A stretch of DNA of 64,000 nucleotides, from assembly GCA_963971425.1 (NCBI GenBank), contig OZ020517.1, positions 27,670,668 to 27,734,667 of the forward strand, in the 5' to 3' direction. Source of the DNA: Bryoerythrophyllum caledonicum (lineage: Eukaryota > Streptophyta > Bryopsida > Pottiales > Pottiaceae). The notes under the pieces were generated by a model. It saw only the letters and a list, made by a program, of their open reading frames with translations. It was not told the origin of the DNA and did not search any database. The position numbers and the translations under genes were made by a program. Below, piece after piece: positions 12,251-22,868 of the stretch. How positions within the stretch are numbered: the stretch's first letter is position 1; each line of letters begins with the position of its first letter.

Positions 12251-12363
12251 TACAATCAGCTCCCTTTAGAAAAGCATCTCATATAACAACAACCTCATCA
12301 TAAGTAGAGCCTTGGGGTCAAGATCATTCTTCTTATCATAACAACCATTTGCTATTACAACCT
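12251..12363. repeat. Left half of a small TIR element split by the LINE
   Basis: Begins tacaatcagctccct, whose inverted partner agggagttgactgta (13 of 15 matching) ends the right half at 25288. The half ends with attacaacct (12354-12363), which is repeated at 25181-25190 on the other side of the LINE. Confidence 0.6.
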
Positions 12364-12372
12364 CATTCAGAA

Positions 12373-12510
12373 GAAGAAGAACGCCGGTACCGAAGGGACC
12401 GGCCTGAATAAAGTGTCTATTTGTTCCACTACTAAGACCATGCCCACCGGACAAGGAATTAGTGAGTAGGAACTACTTCCCCCTCTCGAGGGTAGACACT
12501 ATGTAACGGG
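12373..12510 (-). promoter_or_regulatory. LINE 3' module with terminal UUCG-type hairpin and TTC tail
   Basis: On the minus strand the RNA would end with a stem GCCGGTCC / GGTACCGGC closed by a CUUCGG loop (12382-12402) followed by (TTC)4. The ~140 bp before it (tagtgtctac, ctcgagaggggg, gtccggtgggcatggtctta) recur in the SINE at 55408-55775 and in copies at 2258, 11571, 36066 and 41208. In LINE families with stringent template choice, such a shared 3' stem-loop is the site bound by the reverse transcriptase. Confidence 0.7.
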
Positions 12511-12650
12511 TAGCCAGAGACCCGCCAAGCAAACACCCAATCAACTAAACATCCATCAAACCAAACAAGTAGCCAAAAACACAAACAAACAAGCAGGAAG
12601 CCATGAATCCCAAGACCAACCAGTCAAGAAAAATCGAAGCGGGGGAAAAG

Positions 12651-13245
12651 TCAAGGAAGGTCTTGTGTATCGGGAAGGGCTTGATTGTTTTCAATTTTGC
12701 GTTTGTGTGGTAAAATAGACATGGCATATTGAGTAGCGATGGTGTTAATGTTTTTAAAGGTGTTTTTAATTGTATCAATGGGTATTCTGAAGGTATCTTC
12801 TAGAGTCTTTATAGATGGGATAAAGGTGGTGGCACGGGCGCCGGATGTGATTACAATAAGGGGGTCCACATTCCATCCGAGGGCGATGATGTCGTCAATA
12901 AGGGGTTGGTATTTATCTATTTTATTTTGGATTGTTTCCGGGGAAAATCTATCGTTGCAATATGTGAATTCAATGAATTGAATGGTGTAGTCTTGGTTGA
13001 TGTTATCGGGTGGTGGGTCATTGTATGGTAAGCCTTTAACACAGAGGATGTCTGGTTTGAGCCTAGCGTTGCAATGACATCTTTGGGTCATACACGAGCA
13101 TGGGAGTAGCCAAGGGGGGACTGTATTCTCTTGTGGATTATTATTATAAGTACCGGCGTTCATTACTATAAAACATCTTGATTTATTGTAGGAGGTGATT
13201 AGCTTTTGGATTTCCCATACCGCTTTATTATGTCTTTGTCGTACA
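12651..13245 (-). pseudogene. LINE ORF2 C-terminus: restriction-like endonuclease domain (own frame)
   Basis: From the first Met (13163) the frame gives 170 residues. It contains a cysteine cluster CSCMTQRCHC (residues 22-31), KPDIL (36-40), IEFTYCND (64-71) and KYQPL (84-88), followed by a hydrophobic strand LIVITSGAR. This order, (K/R)PD, then an acidic residue in a beta strand, then KY..L, is the signature of the restriction-like endonuclease of R2/NeSL/Dualen LINEs. The frame stays open upstream of the Met to about 13245 and reads RQRHNKAVWEI, also typical just before this domain. It is out of frame with the RNase H part by one base. The usual C-x2-C finger between the two is not visible, suggesting a deletion rather than a simple frameshift. 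Confidence 0.6.
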
Positions 13246-14250
13246 GAATTTGATGAGGTAAGTTATTTGCGAGTCTGAGATGATGGGGTTTTTCCAAAAA
13301 TTTGTAGAGAGTTCATTGTCTATGTCGTTATTGTTAGTCCATTTTTCTATGTTAGGAATATTTTCTGAAATTGTGTCAAGGTTGTTGTAGAGGTCTTGTT
13401 TTTTGAGATATTTGCCTAAAAATCTAATTGGGCCTTTGTCGGGGGTATCTTCCTTGGAAGGCCAATCTTCTTTTTGAAAGTAGTTTCGCGTAGCATGGAC
13501 ATGTTCGTGTGGGTCTTTGGCATTTTTGTGTCTTTTTTCTCGGCCTTCTTTTGCTAGTTTGTCTACTTGTTTGTTGCCATCAATGTTGGCATGTGCTCTC
13601 ACTTTGTGGAGGGTTGTGATTTGTGTACGGTTTTGTAACATTTGGACCATTGATGTTAATATGTTTTGGTCGGGGTGGCTATTGTGAAGGGTAGGGTGTG
13701 TTATTTGAGTGTTAAGTAGGTAGAGTGCATTTATACAATCGGTGAATATATGTACGGGTTCATCATTGTATTTTGTTGTGATGATTTGTAGTGTTTTGTG
13801 GATGGCCATGAGTTCTGCTCTGAGGATATTTTGTAGTCCATGTAGTCTTTTGGCTAGTTTAATTTCTTTGGTAGAATTATATATGCCATAGCCAGCTTTT
13901 TCTCTGCGCCAAGAGCTTGGGCTAATTTGTTCTGGTGGTTTAAAGGAGCCGTCGGTGTAATAACTGTATGTGGGGTTAAATTTTGGTGTGGTATGGGTTT
14001 GGTAGTCTGGAAGAGGGGGAGGTATGGCGGAGTAGTTTAATGTGTTGTTGACATAGTTTAGTTTTGACCAGTTTTTACTTTTTTTAACAGGGGTTTGTAT
14101 GGGTGTTGGTGGGGCCAGTTTTGTGTATAGTCGGTGTATGCTTAGATTGTCTGTTATGGAGGTAAGTTCCGCAAGTTGTTCTAGGGAACCAAAGGTTTTA
14201 TTTTGATGATGGACGCATAGTATTTGTAATGTAGATGGCTCTATTCGGGG
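13228..14250 (-). pseudogene. LINE ORF2 RNase H domain (frame-shifted segment)
   Basis: Continues ORF2 in the next frame after a homopolymer shift at 14251-14257. RNase H type 1 residues are visible: Asp in YYTDGS (about 13951-13953), Glu in LRAELMA, Asp in FTDC, His in VRAHAN and Asp in NKQVDKLAK, that is D-E-D-H-D in order. It would remove the RNA strand of the cDNA hybrid during target-primed reverse transcription. After the domain comes a linker (WPSKEDTP, RFLGKYLKK) and then the frame closes at 13228. Confidence 0.8.
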
Positions 14251-16396
14251 TTTTTTTAAGCTCGGGTGGAATAGTAGGTTCTTCGTATGGTATTGTGTTT
14301 GCTTCAAATAGTGCAATGATATGGGAATCTCGGAATGGGTTTGGATGGTGGTTGTTGTTTTGGTACCAGTTATTGTTCGGTGTGATGATGATTGTTTTTG
14401 TGTTATTTGGATCGTGTTTGGCGGCAAGTCTAGCCCAATGTATGGCTTGTTCCATGTCCTTCTCGTTGTGGGGGTGGGCTATGCCATTACCTGTCCATTT
14501 GTAGTCAAAGGCCTTTCCTAGGGATCCAAATATTTTGTCTCTTTCATAAGGTGAGTAGAATTTTTTTAGTTTGGTAGAACATGTGACCGGGGAAGAAAAA
14601 TATGATTGCTTGATATTAAAGGATGAGATCAGTGAGTCTAAAATGGGAGTGGGTATTGTGTATTGGGCATTTTTGAGGGGGTCAGTTTTTGATATTCGGT
14701 ATTTATACCTTTGGTAGAGCCATATTAGTTCGGTTTCAAAGGGTTGGGTCATTGGTTCGATGTTTGTAGGAGTTTGTAATTTTGTATTATATTGATTCCA
14801 TAGCCATTGGAGTCGGGTAACGGAGATGGTGTGTAAATGTCGGCCGTTCTCTTTGTATAGATGTGCTTGATTGTTATCTAATTGAATTGTGTTTGAGGAT
14901 GTAAGGATATCATTTTTGGGGTTGCATTCTGTTGTGTAGATGTTTAAGAGTGGAATAATTATGGGTGGTGTTACGGATCTTGAGTCCGAGAATTGTTCTT
15001 GTGGATGGTGGGCAAGGATGATATCCAAGTATATTTTGTTTTGGATCTTTTGGTAGTATTGTTTTAATTTTTCGGTGTTATGTGTGGAGGTATTGGTGCC
15101 GTGCCGTGGAAAAAGGTCTCTTTGGGGGAGCCATTTATTGTATGTATTATCATTGTGTTGCCATTGGCATAAATATTTTGTGTAGGTAGTTTGTAAGTTA
15201 TTTGTGTCTGTGTGTTGGATATGTTTATGGTTTACAATATTATTAATGGGGTATGTGGTAGGGTTTTTGGGGATGTATGTTGGGGGGCGGGGGTGGTGTG
15301 TATGTGGGGGGTTAGGGGGATTGGTTGGTGTGGGAATATTTCTTGGAATGATGTTATTGTTGAGGGTGATGAATGGATCTTTAAGTGTATGAGAGTATGG
15401 GTGTGTGTTGCAAGGAGTATGACATATAGTGGGGCATGATGGGTGGCAAAATAGTTGTTTAGCAACATTTAGGGCACTTTTGATTAGTTTAGATGGAGTG
15501 AAGTGGTAGGTTTTGAAGTCTACATTGTTCATGATGTGTGTACCGTTGGGTAAAGTAATTTGGTTTAGTTCAAAAATATTTTTTGAGAGGAGTTTTTGTA
15601 GAAGCTTTTGGGAGAGTTGGGCATTGAGTGTGTTATGATTTAATGTTTCTTGGTGCCATAGTATTTCTAGTGTTGTAGGATTAGTGAGGAAGTTCGGGAG
15701 CGTACTTTTAAGGTGGGTTTTAGCTATATGTTTTAATAAGAAGAATGTTCGTGTTATTGGTGATCTTATGCAGTCACTTTTTTTAATTCTTGGTATGTTT
15801 TCGGCGCCACCATATTGGGCAAGGACATAGTGAGTTAATCCAATATATATTTTCCCAAGCCTTCCTTTATCGTTTAAAGCATTTTGCAGCTGTTTGCCTA
15901 TACATCGGAAGTATGTGTTTTTGAGGGAGAAAGCTTCAAGTCCAAATAGGTTATGTGGTAGTTGAGTTATTGCGTTTGACATACATTTTGGTAATCCACA
16001 TATGGCTTTTTGTATGGCTATTATTTTTTTATCAAGTTTTTTGATAGCTGGCATAGAGTATGGTACACCGTAGAAACTGTATGCCACACCTGGACGTAGT
16101 ACGGTATCAACCATTTTAATTTTTTGTTTCATGGTGGCTCGACATGTTGTTAGTTCTTTGCATTGTTTGATGAGTTTCGTCGTTGTGGTGTGGATTTGGA
16201 TTTTCCATTTTAATGAGGGAACAAGGTTTGTGCCTAAGTATATGTATGGTTGATTTTGGTGTAGTATGGGGATCGGTTGATTGCGGTATTTGATGTTCGA
16301 GGCTTGCATTAGGGCTTTGAAAGTGGTTGGGTTCAATTTGGATTTGTTTGGGCATCCGGTAGCGGCACATTTTGGGACACCTACGTCCATACCGGC
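14251..16396 (-). pseudogene. LINE ORF2 middle: RT thumb and connection region after an in-frame TAG
   Basis: This lies in the same frame as the upstream reverse transcriptase part, from which only the TAG at 16397-16399 separates it. The junction reads YCK-stop-AGMDVGVPKC. Most LINE reverse transcriptases have Trp at this place, so the TAG is most simply a TGG to TAG change. It covers the RT C-terminal motifs (KC.ATGCPNKSK, YLGTNLVPSLKW) and a long basic connection. The frame breaks at the A7 run at 14251-14257 (minus strand), where six A would keep the reading frame into the RNase H segment. Confidence 0.75.
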
Positions 16397-19300
16397 CTAT
16401 TTACAATATCTATCAATTTTATTTAGTTGTATTTGGATTGATTTGATTTTGATAGTTATGGTGGCTAGGTCATCCGCGTATGCAGCAGAGTTTATTATGA
16501 CTTGTGATGTGCCAAAAGTGTACCTGTAATTGCCTCTTTCTAGCCATCTGAGTAGTGGTTCTAGAAATATAATGAATAGGTATGGGCTGAGGGTGTCCCC
16601 TTGTATAGTTCTTCTTTGGATGGGAATAGGTTTTGTTTTCCCAAAGTGTTCACCGGTATAACAAGTAGATGATTTAGAATAGATGTTTCCAACAAGTGTG
16701 GTTGCATCTTTTGGGTAACCTAGGTCCATCATTATTGTTAGAAGTCGGGCATGGTCTATTGAGCCAAAGGCATTTTTGAAGTCCACGTATAGTATGTATA
16801 TATCTTGGTTAGTAAACTTTGCGTCTTCTAGTGCGGCTATTGTAGTTTGTATTTGTCGTGCGGTACTTCTTTCTGCTCTAAATCCTTCTTGACTATCATG
16901 TAGGATTTTGAATTTTTCGCCGTATGAGGATAGTATGGAGGTGAGTGTACCGGTAAAGAGTTTGTATATTGTGTTAGCTAGTGCAATTGGTCTGTGGTTG
17001 GGTAGTATGGACGGATCGCCTTTTTTGTATAGTAAAATTGTTGTACTCAATTTCCATGAGTTTGGTATCTGTTTTTGTTTATAGCAGTGGGAGAAGAATA
17101 GAAATAATAGCTTATGAAATCTTGGAGGCATGTTTTTGAGTATTGAGTTTGATATGCGGTGTGGGCCTGGAGCTTTATTATTTCCAAGATTTTGCAGGCA
17201 TGTGTCGTATGTGGCTCTGCTGAGGTATTTATGTAGTGGAATTTCTGGTTCACCCCGTTTGTCAAGGGTATATCCGTCCAGGTCGTGCCATGGGTATTGG
17301 TGTACTGCACATGTGCATTCTATTGTATGTTGTGGTTGGTAATTACATGTTGGTATTGTTGGTCTATTGGTTTTTGTTTGTTGGTTAAATATTTCATTCG
17401 CAATATCTTCGGGGCTAGTTAGAATATTATTATATTGATCTGTGATACAATCCATTGGTGGGGATTCAAGGTTTTTAAAGACTTTTTTGTTAATTTTTTT
17501 GGGGCTGATTTCGTATAGTTGTCTATATTTTGAGATGGCTTTTTTAATGTTTTCTTTGGTATATTTTGTGATTATTTTCCGCGCTTGTATGTTGGAATTT
17601 TTTGCAATTAGCGCGATATCTTTTATCCATGTATCCTGGGGAAGGTCCGGAGGTGGCGGGGTAGGGATTTGGATGTATTGTAGAGTTAATAGTTCATTGT
17701 TTATGGGGTGGTTTCGCCACTGAGGGTTGTTTTTTACAATTCTAATGGTTTTGCGTATGGTATGGTATGTGATAAGGTGATGTTTCCAAGTTTTAGAAAG
17801 TTTGCGGGGTAGGTATCCGCCTTGTTGAGAAGTTCTATTTGTCATTTGGGGTATTGGGTGTGCTCTATAGGTTTGTTCTAGTGTATCAGAGATTTTATTG
17901 ATGAGTTTGTCTAGGGTGTGGCATGCTTCTTGCCATTGAGCTTGTGTTAATTGACTATTGTTTTCAAGAGTGTCTATGAGGGAGTCTATTTGTACGGAGT
18001 TTTCTTCGAAGAATTTTGTGTTGAATTTTTCTATGTTGGTTTTTGGGATGGAGTTGAGTATGCGTATAGTGTCTTTGTTTAGGATTATAGTTCTACTAAT
18101 TAGTGTGTTATTTGGGATGTGCAATTGCACGGGTGAATGGTCCGAGTTGAGAATAATATCTTTGTTTGTTGTGGAGGTGTATTGTGTATTGTTGTTTGTA
18201 TTTATATAGAATCCATCTATTAGACTCCAATCGCTATAATTATAGCGACCTTGTCTAGAGAATTGTGTATCGGTATTGATATAAGTGAAGTTTAAGTGTT
18301 CTGTGAAGCGACGCCATTGGTAATCAATGTTTTGAGGGGGGGTGTGATGGTTTCCATTTTGGTGGCCAATTAACGCTATGTCTCTGTTGAAGTCTCCGCA
18401 TAATAGGTATGTATGATTGGGATTATTATTAATTTGGGATGTAATAGTGTTTTGTATATCTAAGAGAAATCTAGTATCATCGGGGTGGGATGTCATATAC
18501 ATGTGAAAGATTAACCACGGTTGTAGTGGGTGGTTAGTGGTTTTAATTATTTGAATGTATGGTGATATGTGCATTGGGATAGGGATTTTGTTGATATTGC
18601 CTGGGAATGTATATTTTTTGTGTATTAATGTGAGTAGGCCACCTTGGCCCGGAGTGTATGGTCTCCGTTGTTGCATACATCTTGTAAGTATATGTGTATT
18701 GTTAAAGATGAGTTTATAGTTTTGAAATATATTTTGTATATATTTTGTGGATTTTGTGGCGGTTAGTTTTGTTTCTTGTATAGCTATGAGGGCCGGCGGT
18801 GTGTCTGTGTTTGTGACTAATGTTTGTAAGCTAGGAAGGGCAGTGTTTAGTGAGGACGCATTCCATGTGATTATGTATGTTTTTTCTTGGTTTGATCTAA
18901 TGTTTTGATATTGAGGAGGGATGTAGGGAAGAGGTGGGGGTGGATGGGTGTATTCTGGTATAGGATCAAGACATTTTAGTGATTCATTTATGAGGTTGTT
19001 AGGGAGGTAAGGGAATTTTAGTTTTATTGTATCATTTGAGGGTGGTATGTCTTGACTATGTAAGAAGTCGTATAATCTTTTATGTATTGAGTTCTCGTGG
19101 TTTATAATATTTTGATTGTCTACTAGGAATTTAGTATAAGGGTGTGGAGTGTAAATGTGTCGTTCTGGTGGGTTTTGTAAGTTTAGTAGAGTTTCTAGAA
19201 GTGTATTGGTCCATGCTATTGTGTGCATATTTTGTGGATTTAATAGATGATTACATTCATCTATGTTTGGATGAGTAGTGATTATTAGTGCATAAAGAAT

Positions 19301-19519
19301 GTGGGGTGGTGGGTGCGTATTTTTTTGTTGTATGTATTGGGCAATGTTTGGGTGTGTAGTGTTATGTGTATGGTGTAATGTATGTGTGTTTTTAAAAAAA
19401 GGTGCAAAGGGTTTTGCAATGTGTCTGTATTCCGGTTGTAGTTTTATGGTATTAGGTATGAAGAATACTTTGGCATTTTTCTTATGTGATGTAGGGTGTC
19501 TTTTTAGTATATTTGGCAT

Positions 19520-19546
19520 GGGTCCGGGGTTGGTTTCTATGTCTCC
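19520..19546 (-). other. 2A-like motif 3, canonical
   Basis: Encodes GDIETNPGP followed directly by MPN, after a leucine-rich stretch (KLLLLLD). This fits the consensus D-(V/I)-E-x-N-P-G-P of 2A/StopGo peptides, at which the ribosome skips the Gly-Pro bond. Known in several LINE ORFs of trypanosomes and animals. The residues after it (MPNILKRHPTSHKK) nearly repeat those after motif 1. Confidence 0.8.
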
Positions 19547-19924
19547 GTCTAAGAGTAGTAGTAGTTTGTGATATGTATGTTTAGTGTTGTATTTTAGAGT
19601 TTTTATTTTTTGTATAGTAAATATTTGGGGTATTGTTATGTTATTGAAGATTTGTTTGTTTGAGGGGGAGTGGGTGTTGATATTTTGTATGTGGATAATG
19701 TGTTTTATTTTTATAGTGGATGTATTTGTATTTGTCCTTATCATTTTTTGTGTCCATGTGTTTATTTGCGTATTTATTTTTGTTTTATTAATGTTGTATA
19801 GGTGTGTGTATGTTTGTTTGTATATTTTTTTGGTAGTGTATGTGCGTGTATGTGTGTTTGGTTTTATGTTGGTGTTCATACTTAGTATTATTGTTTTGTG
19901 GTAGATGGATTTTTCGTTGGGCAT

Positions 19925-19951
19925 GGGTCCCGAGTTGGTTTCTACATCTCC
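19925..19951 (-). other. 2A-like motif 2, one substitution
   Basis: Encodes GDVETNSGP then MPN, preceded by NLLMLS. The essential NPGP is NSGP here (Pro to Ser, a C-to-T type change), which would be expected to abolish skipping. Confidence 0.7.
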
Positions 19952-20194
19952 GCTTAACATTAATAAGTTTTTATAGTGTAAGGGTTTGTAGTGTTGATTT
20001 TGTGTTGTTGATTTGTGTGTGTATTGGTGTTTGTCAATAAGTTGTTGATGTGATATGAGTGTGATTTTAAGAAGAGGGGCAAATTTTTGGGTGGTGTGTT
20101 CGTATTCGGGTTGTAGTTTTACGGTATTTGGTATGGAATGTGTTTTGGCCTTCTTTTTGTGCAAAGTGGGGTGTCTTTTTAATACGTTTGGCAT

Positions 20195-20221
20195 TGGTCC
20201 CAGGTTAGTCTCTATGTCCCC
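20195..20221 (-). other. 2A-like motif 1, one substitution, upstream of the first Met
   Basis: Encodes GDIETNLGP then MPNVLKRHPT. NPGP is NLGP (Pro to Leu, again a C-to-T type change). No in-frame Met precedes it before the stop at 20366-20368. A 2A motif only makes sense if translation comes from upstream, so ORF2 probably once began further 5'. Confidence 0.65.
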
Positions 20222-20313
20222 TCCAAATCTTATTTTGTAGTAGGTGGGTTTTTTGTTTTGTTTCGGAATTTTTTGTTTTTGTATGTGGTTTTGGTATTGA
20301 ATTTTTTGTTTAA

Positions 20314-21224
20314 TTGGTTGTATGTATTTGCCTTTGTATGTGTGTGTGTGTATGTGAGTATTTCTTTAATGGCGTATGGTTATCTTTGTATATGTGTGTG
20401 TTTGTGCAACTTTTTTTTGATTTTGTATGTTCTTTTATTTTGGTTTTTGTATCTATATTCGTGTCAATATTTGTGATATTATGTTTATCAATATTTGTAC
20501 TATTGTTCTTATTAGTATTTATATCGGTTTTTTTATTTATGTTTGTATTAGTATTGGTATAAGTATTCGTTTTAGTATGCTTGTCTGTGTACGTACCAAT
20601 ATATATACCAATATATATAGGTATACGTATCAGTATACATAATAGTATATGTATCACTATACATACTAGTATAAGTATCAGTATACGTATTGAGGTACGT
20701 ATCAATATATGTGCCAACATACGTGCCAGTATACGTACTAGTGTATTTATTAGTATATGTATTAGTGTTTGTAATAGTATTTGAACCAGTAGAAATACTA
20801 GTATATGTGGCAGCGTATGTACCAGTATTTGTACTAGTATGTGTGTTATATTTTGTACTAAATGTTGTATAGTATAGCGATAATTTAAGTTTTGTGTATA
20901 TTTTACAATGTATCCTTTTGTATATATAGTAATTATTTGTATAGTCTTGAGAGTAGTCTTTGAGGTGTTCGGTATAGTATTTGTATTGAATGTAGTATTG
21001 AATACAATATATATTTTTTGTACGGTACCCTATGTGGTATAGTCTACGTATTCTAGTGATGTGTATGTTTTGTGTATAGTTTTTAGTATGGTGTATTTGT
21101 TTTGTATTTATGTACTTGTATGCTAGTATGTATTTAATTATATTTCTAAATAAATACACTACTCCGTATCGTATTTTGTAGTATGCTATAGAAGAGATGT
21201 GTTTTACTATGTAGTCCTTGGAGC
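20314..21224 (-). repeat. LINE inter-ORF spacer with degenerate TATAC-type repeats
   Basis: About 20570-20870 is a run of imperfect 6-12-bp units around GTATACGT/ACTAGTATA, and 20310-20560 a related TTTGTATT/ATATTTGT tract. Overlapping minus-strand frames stay open through it (about 21228-20572, 20720-20310, then the ORF2 frame), each one frame apart in the same sense. The predicted product is Thr/Tyr/Asn-rich and of low complexity. I read it as a possible ORF2 N-terminal extension in which repeat slippage has shifted the frame, not as a separate gene. Confidence 0.5.
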
Positions 21225-22868
21225 TCACATGTTTGGCTGATTTTCTTCAATTCTTGGATTGTTGATTCTTCCCGTGAATGCTCTCATACTTTGGAGGGTG
21301 GCTAACATTGATTCTTGGATGCCTTCCATTTGAGTCTTCAATTCGTTGTGTAGTTTGTCGGTGTACTCCTTGCTCTCTTGTCTTAGTTTCTTGTTGTTCT
21401 CTTCCAATAACTCCACCATGTCCTTCTTGGTGATGTGCTCATTCTTCTCTTGCATGTTGAACGTGGTGATGGTGTTGACAATTGCGGTGTTGATGTCTTC
21501 AAACCCAAACTCCTTCACTTGTTCGGCGGTGGGAAGGTCTACCCCCTCTAAGCTTCTTCTATGTGGTGCGAAATCCACTAAGTTCCCCCCTATTTCGTGA
21601 GTCTTCTTCACAAAAGTCCTATACACTATTGGGTTAGCACAAAGGACGTTTGCTCTACCATTGTGGTGAGTGCCATTGTCCCTATGAAACCAAATAGAGC
21701 GCACATTAGTACCTCCCATGACTTTGTATATTTCATGGGTAGTGTTTGCGAGGTCCAAACGAATAGGAAGGGGAGATAAGGTGAGTGTTAAAGCATCCTT
21801 TCAGGCTTTGGTTTCGAAAATACCTTTTGGTCCTTTGGTGTCAAGGACTTGTCTTGCTTCCAAGACTTCACTTCGCATGGTGATGTGGTGTGCTAATATT
21901 TTCTTCACTTGTTGGGGGGTAGTGGCAATGACAAAGGCATGTGAGTCTCCAATCATTTTTTGGACGCCCGAGATCTCAAACTTGTAGCCACGATGGAAGC
22001 TATTGCCAAGTATCTCCTTAAACACTACTTGAGCAGAAACTCCTATCAAAGTGTCACACTTGATCTTCACGGAGAGGTTAGATCCTTTGGCAATGCCATG
22101 ATAGGACTTGCAGACTTTTCCAACTACATATTCATCATCAATGGTTAGAATAAAAGGCCTAAGGCCTTTGAGTAGCATTAGCCCATCAATCTCCGGTTTG
22201 AGGAAATGCAACTTAATGTTACCGGCCCAAACCCCTTTAGTTTTCCCATTCTTAATGCTTAAGCATTGGATAGCAATTGGATCGATAAGGTCTTCCCCTA
22301 AGGCTATGTTCATTTTCTTTAGTCTTTCTACAACCATTTTTTTAACTACATCATGCATGAGTGGGTTTTTAGGTGTTTCGAAGAAGATGGCAATGTGAAA
22401 GTCAAGGGAGAGGCCAGAATTCTCACTAGTTTTGATGTCAACCGGGACTTGGGTGATGTTGAAATGCTGGCCCATTCCATCGCTTGTTACCATGGAGTAA
22501 AGTAGTTGTGGAATTCGGGGGAAGGCCACTCTTGCGTTGCATACCTCCATAGCTTCCTCCGCCTTCATTCCACGTGTGACCATGTCCTCTATGGATTCAC
22601 CGCTGTACAATTCTTCGGCACCGTCCTCCAATGCCAAGGTCTCTATGTCCTGGAAACCCAACCAAAATTTGAACTTTGGTGAGTCTGTTTTGTGTAGTGA
22701 CTTACCTTTTTGCGTGATCGAGACTTTGCTCTTCTTGTGGCTGTTGGCTTCCGTTGTACCCTTTGATGGTGCTTTGATGGGACTTTCCTCCAGGCCTTCC
22801 ATGTCGACGCTGCTGCAGCTAGTCCTTCTGGAGCTCCTTGCCATGCTGGCTGGGTAGCCGTTTGCCAC
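21225..22868 (-). pseudogene. LINE ORF1, interrupted by one in-frame TGA
   Basis: The frame is open for 355 codons, stops at TGA (21801-21803), and continues in the same frame for about 190 more codons to 21225. Codon use and content run straight through the TGA, and TGA is what a methylated CGA (Arg) becomes by deamination. First possible ATG is 22844 (MARSSRR...); the frame is open further upstream. No zinc knuckle is seen. The middle (WAGNIKLHFLKP, RSIWFHRDNG) could hold RRM-like strands, and the last ~60 residues (EENNKKLRQESKEYTDKLHN) look like a coiled coil, as in many LINE ORF1 RNA-binding proteins. Function is inferred from position. Confidence 0.6.

Larger units (their letters stand above)
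16397..20365 (-). pseudogene. LINE ORF2 N-terminal part: 2A-like repeats, APE endonuclease and reverse transcriptase
   Basis: From the first Met (20194) 1265 residues are open, and the frame is open without a Met back to 20365. APE domain, residues about 440-695: ITWNASSLN, AIQETKL (Glu474), LCGDFNRD (Asp601, Asn603), LIDGFYI (Asp660), NSDHSP (Asp685, His686), the full catalytic set. Reverse transcriptase from about 1025: NKAPGPHRI, LYVDFKNAFGSIDH (motif A), RRTIQGDTLSP (motif B), AAYADDLA (catalytic YADD, 1239-1242). Two 2A-like motifs fall at residues 82-90 and 217-225 and a third just before the Met. The stop at 16397 cuts the protein inside RT, so this copy cannot make an active enzyme. 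Confidence 0.85.

Noticed and set aside
14235-20562. Hydrophobic plus-strand frames (Val/Phe/Cys-rich) over the LINE
   Set aside because: They are complements of the AC-rich coding strand of ORF2. Their content follows the base skew, and they have no start context or domain.
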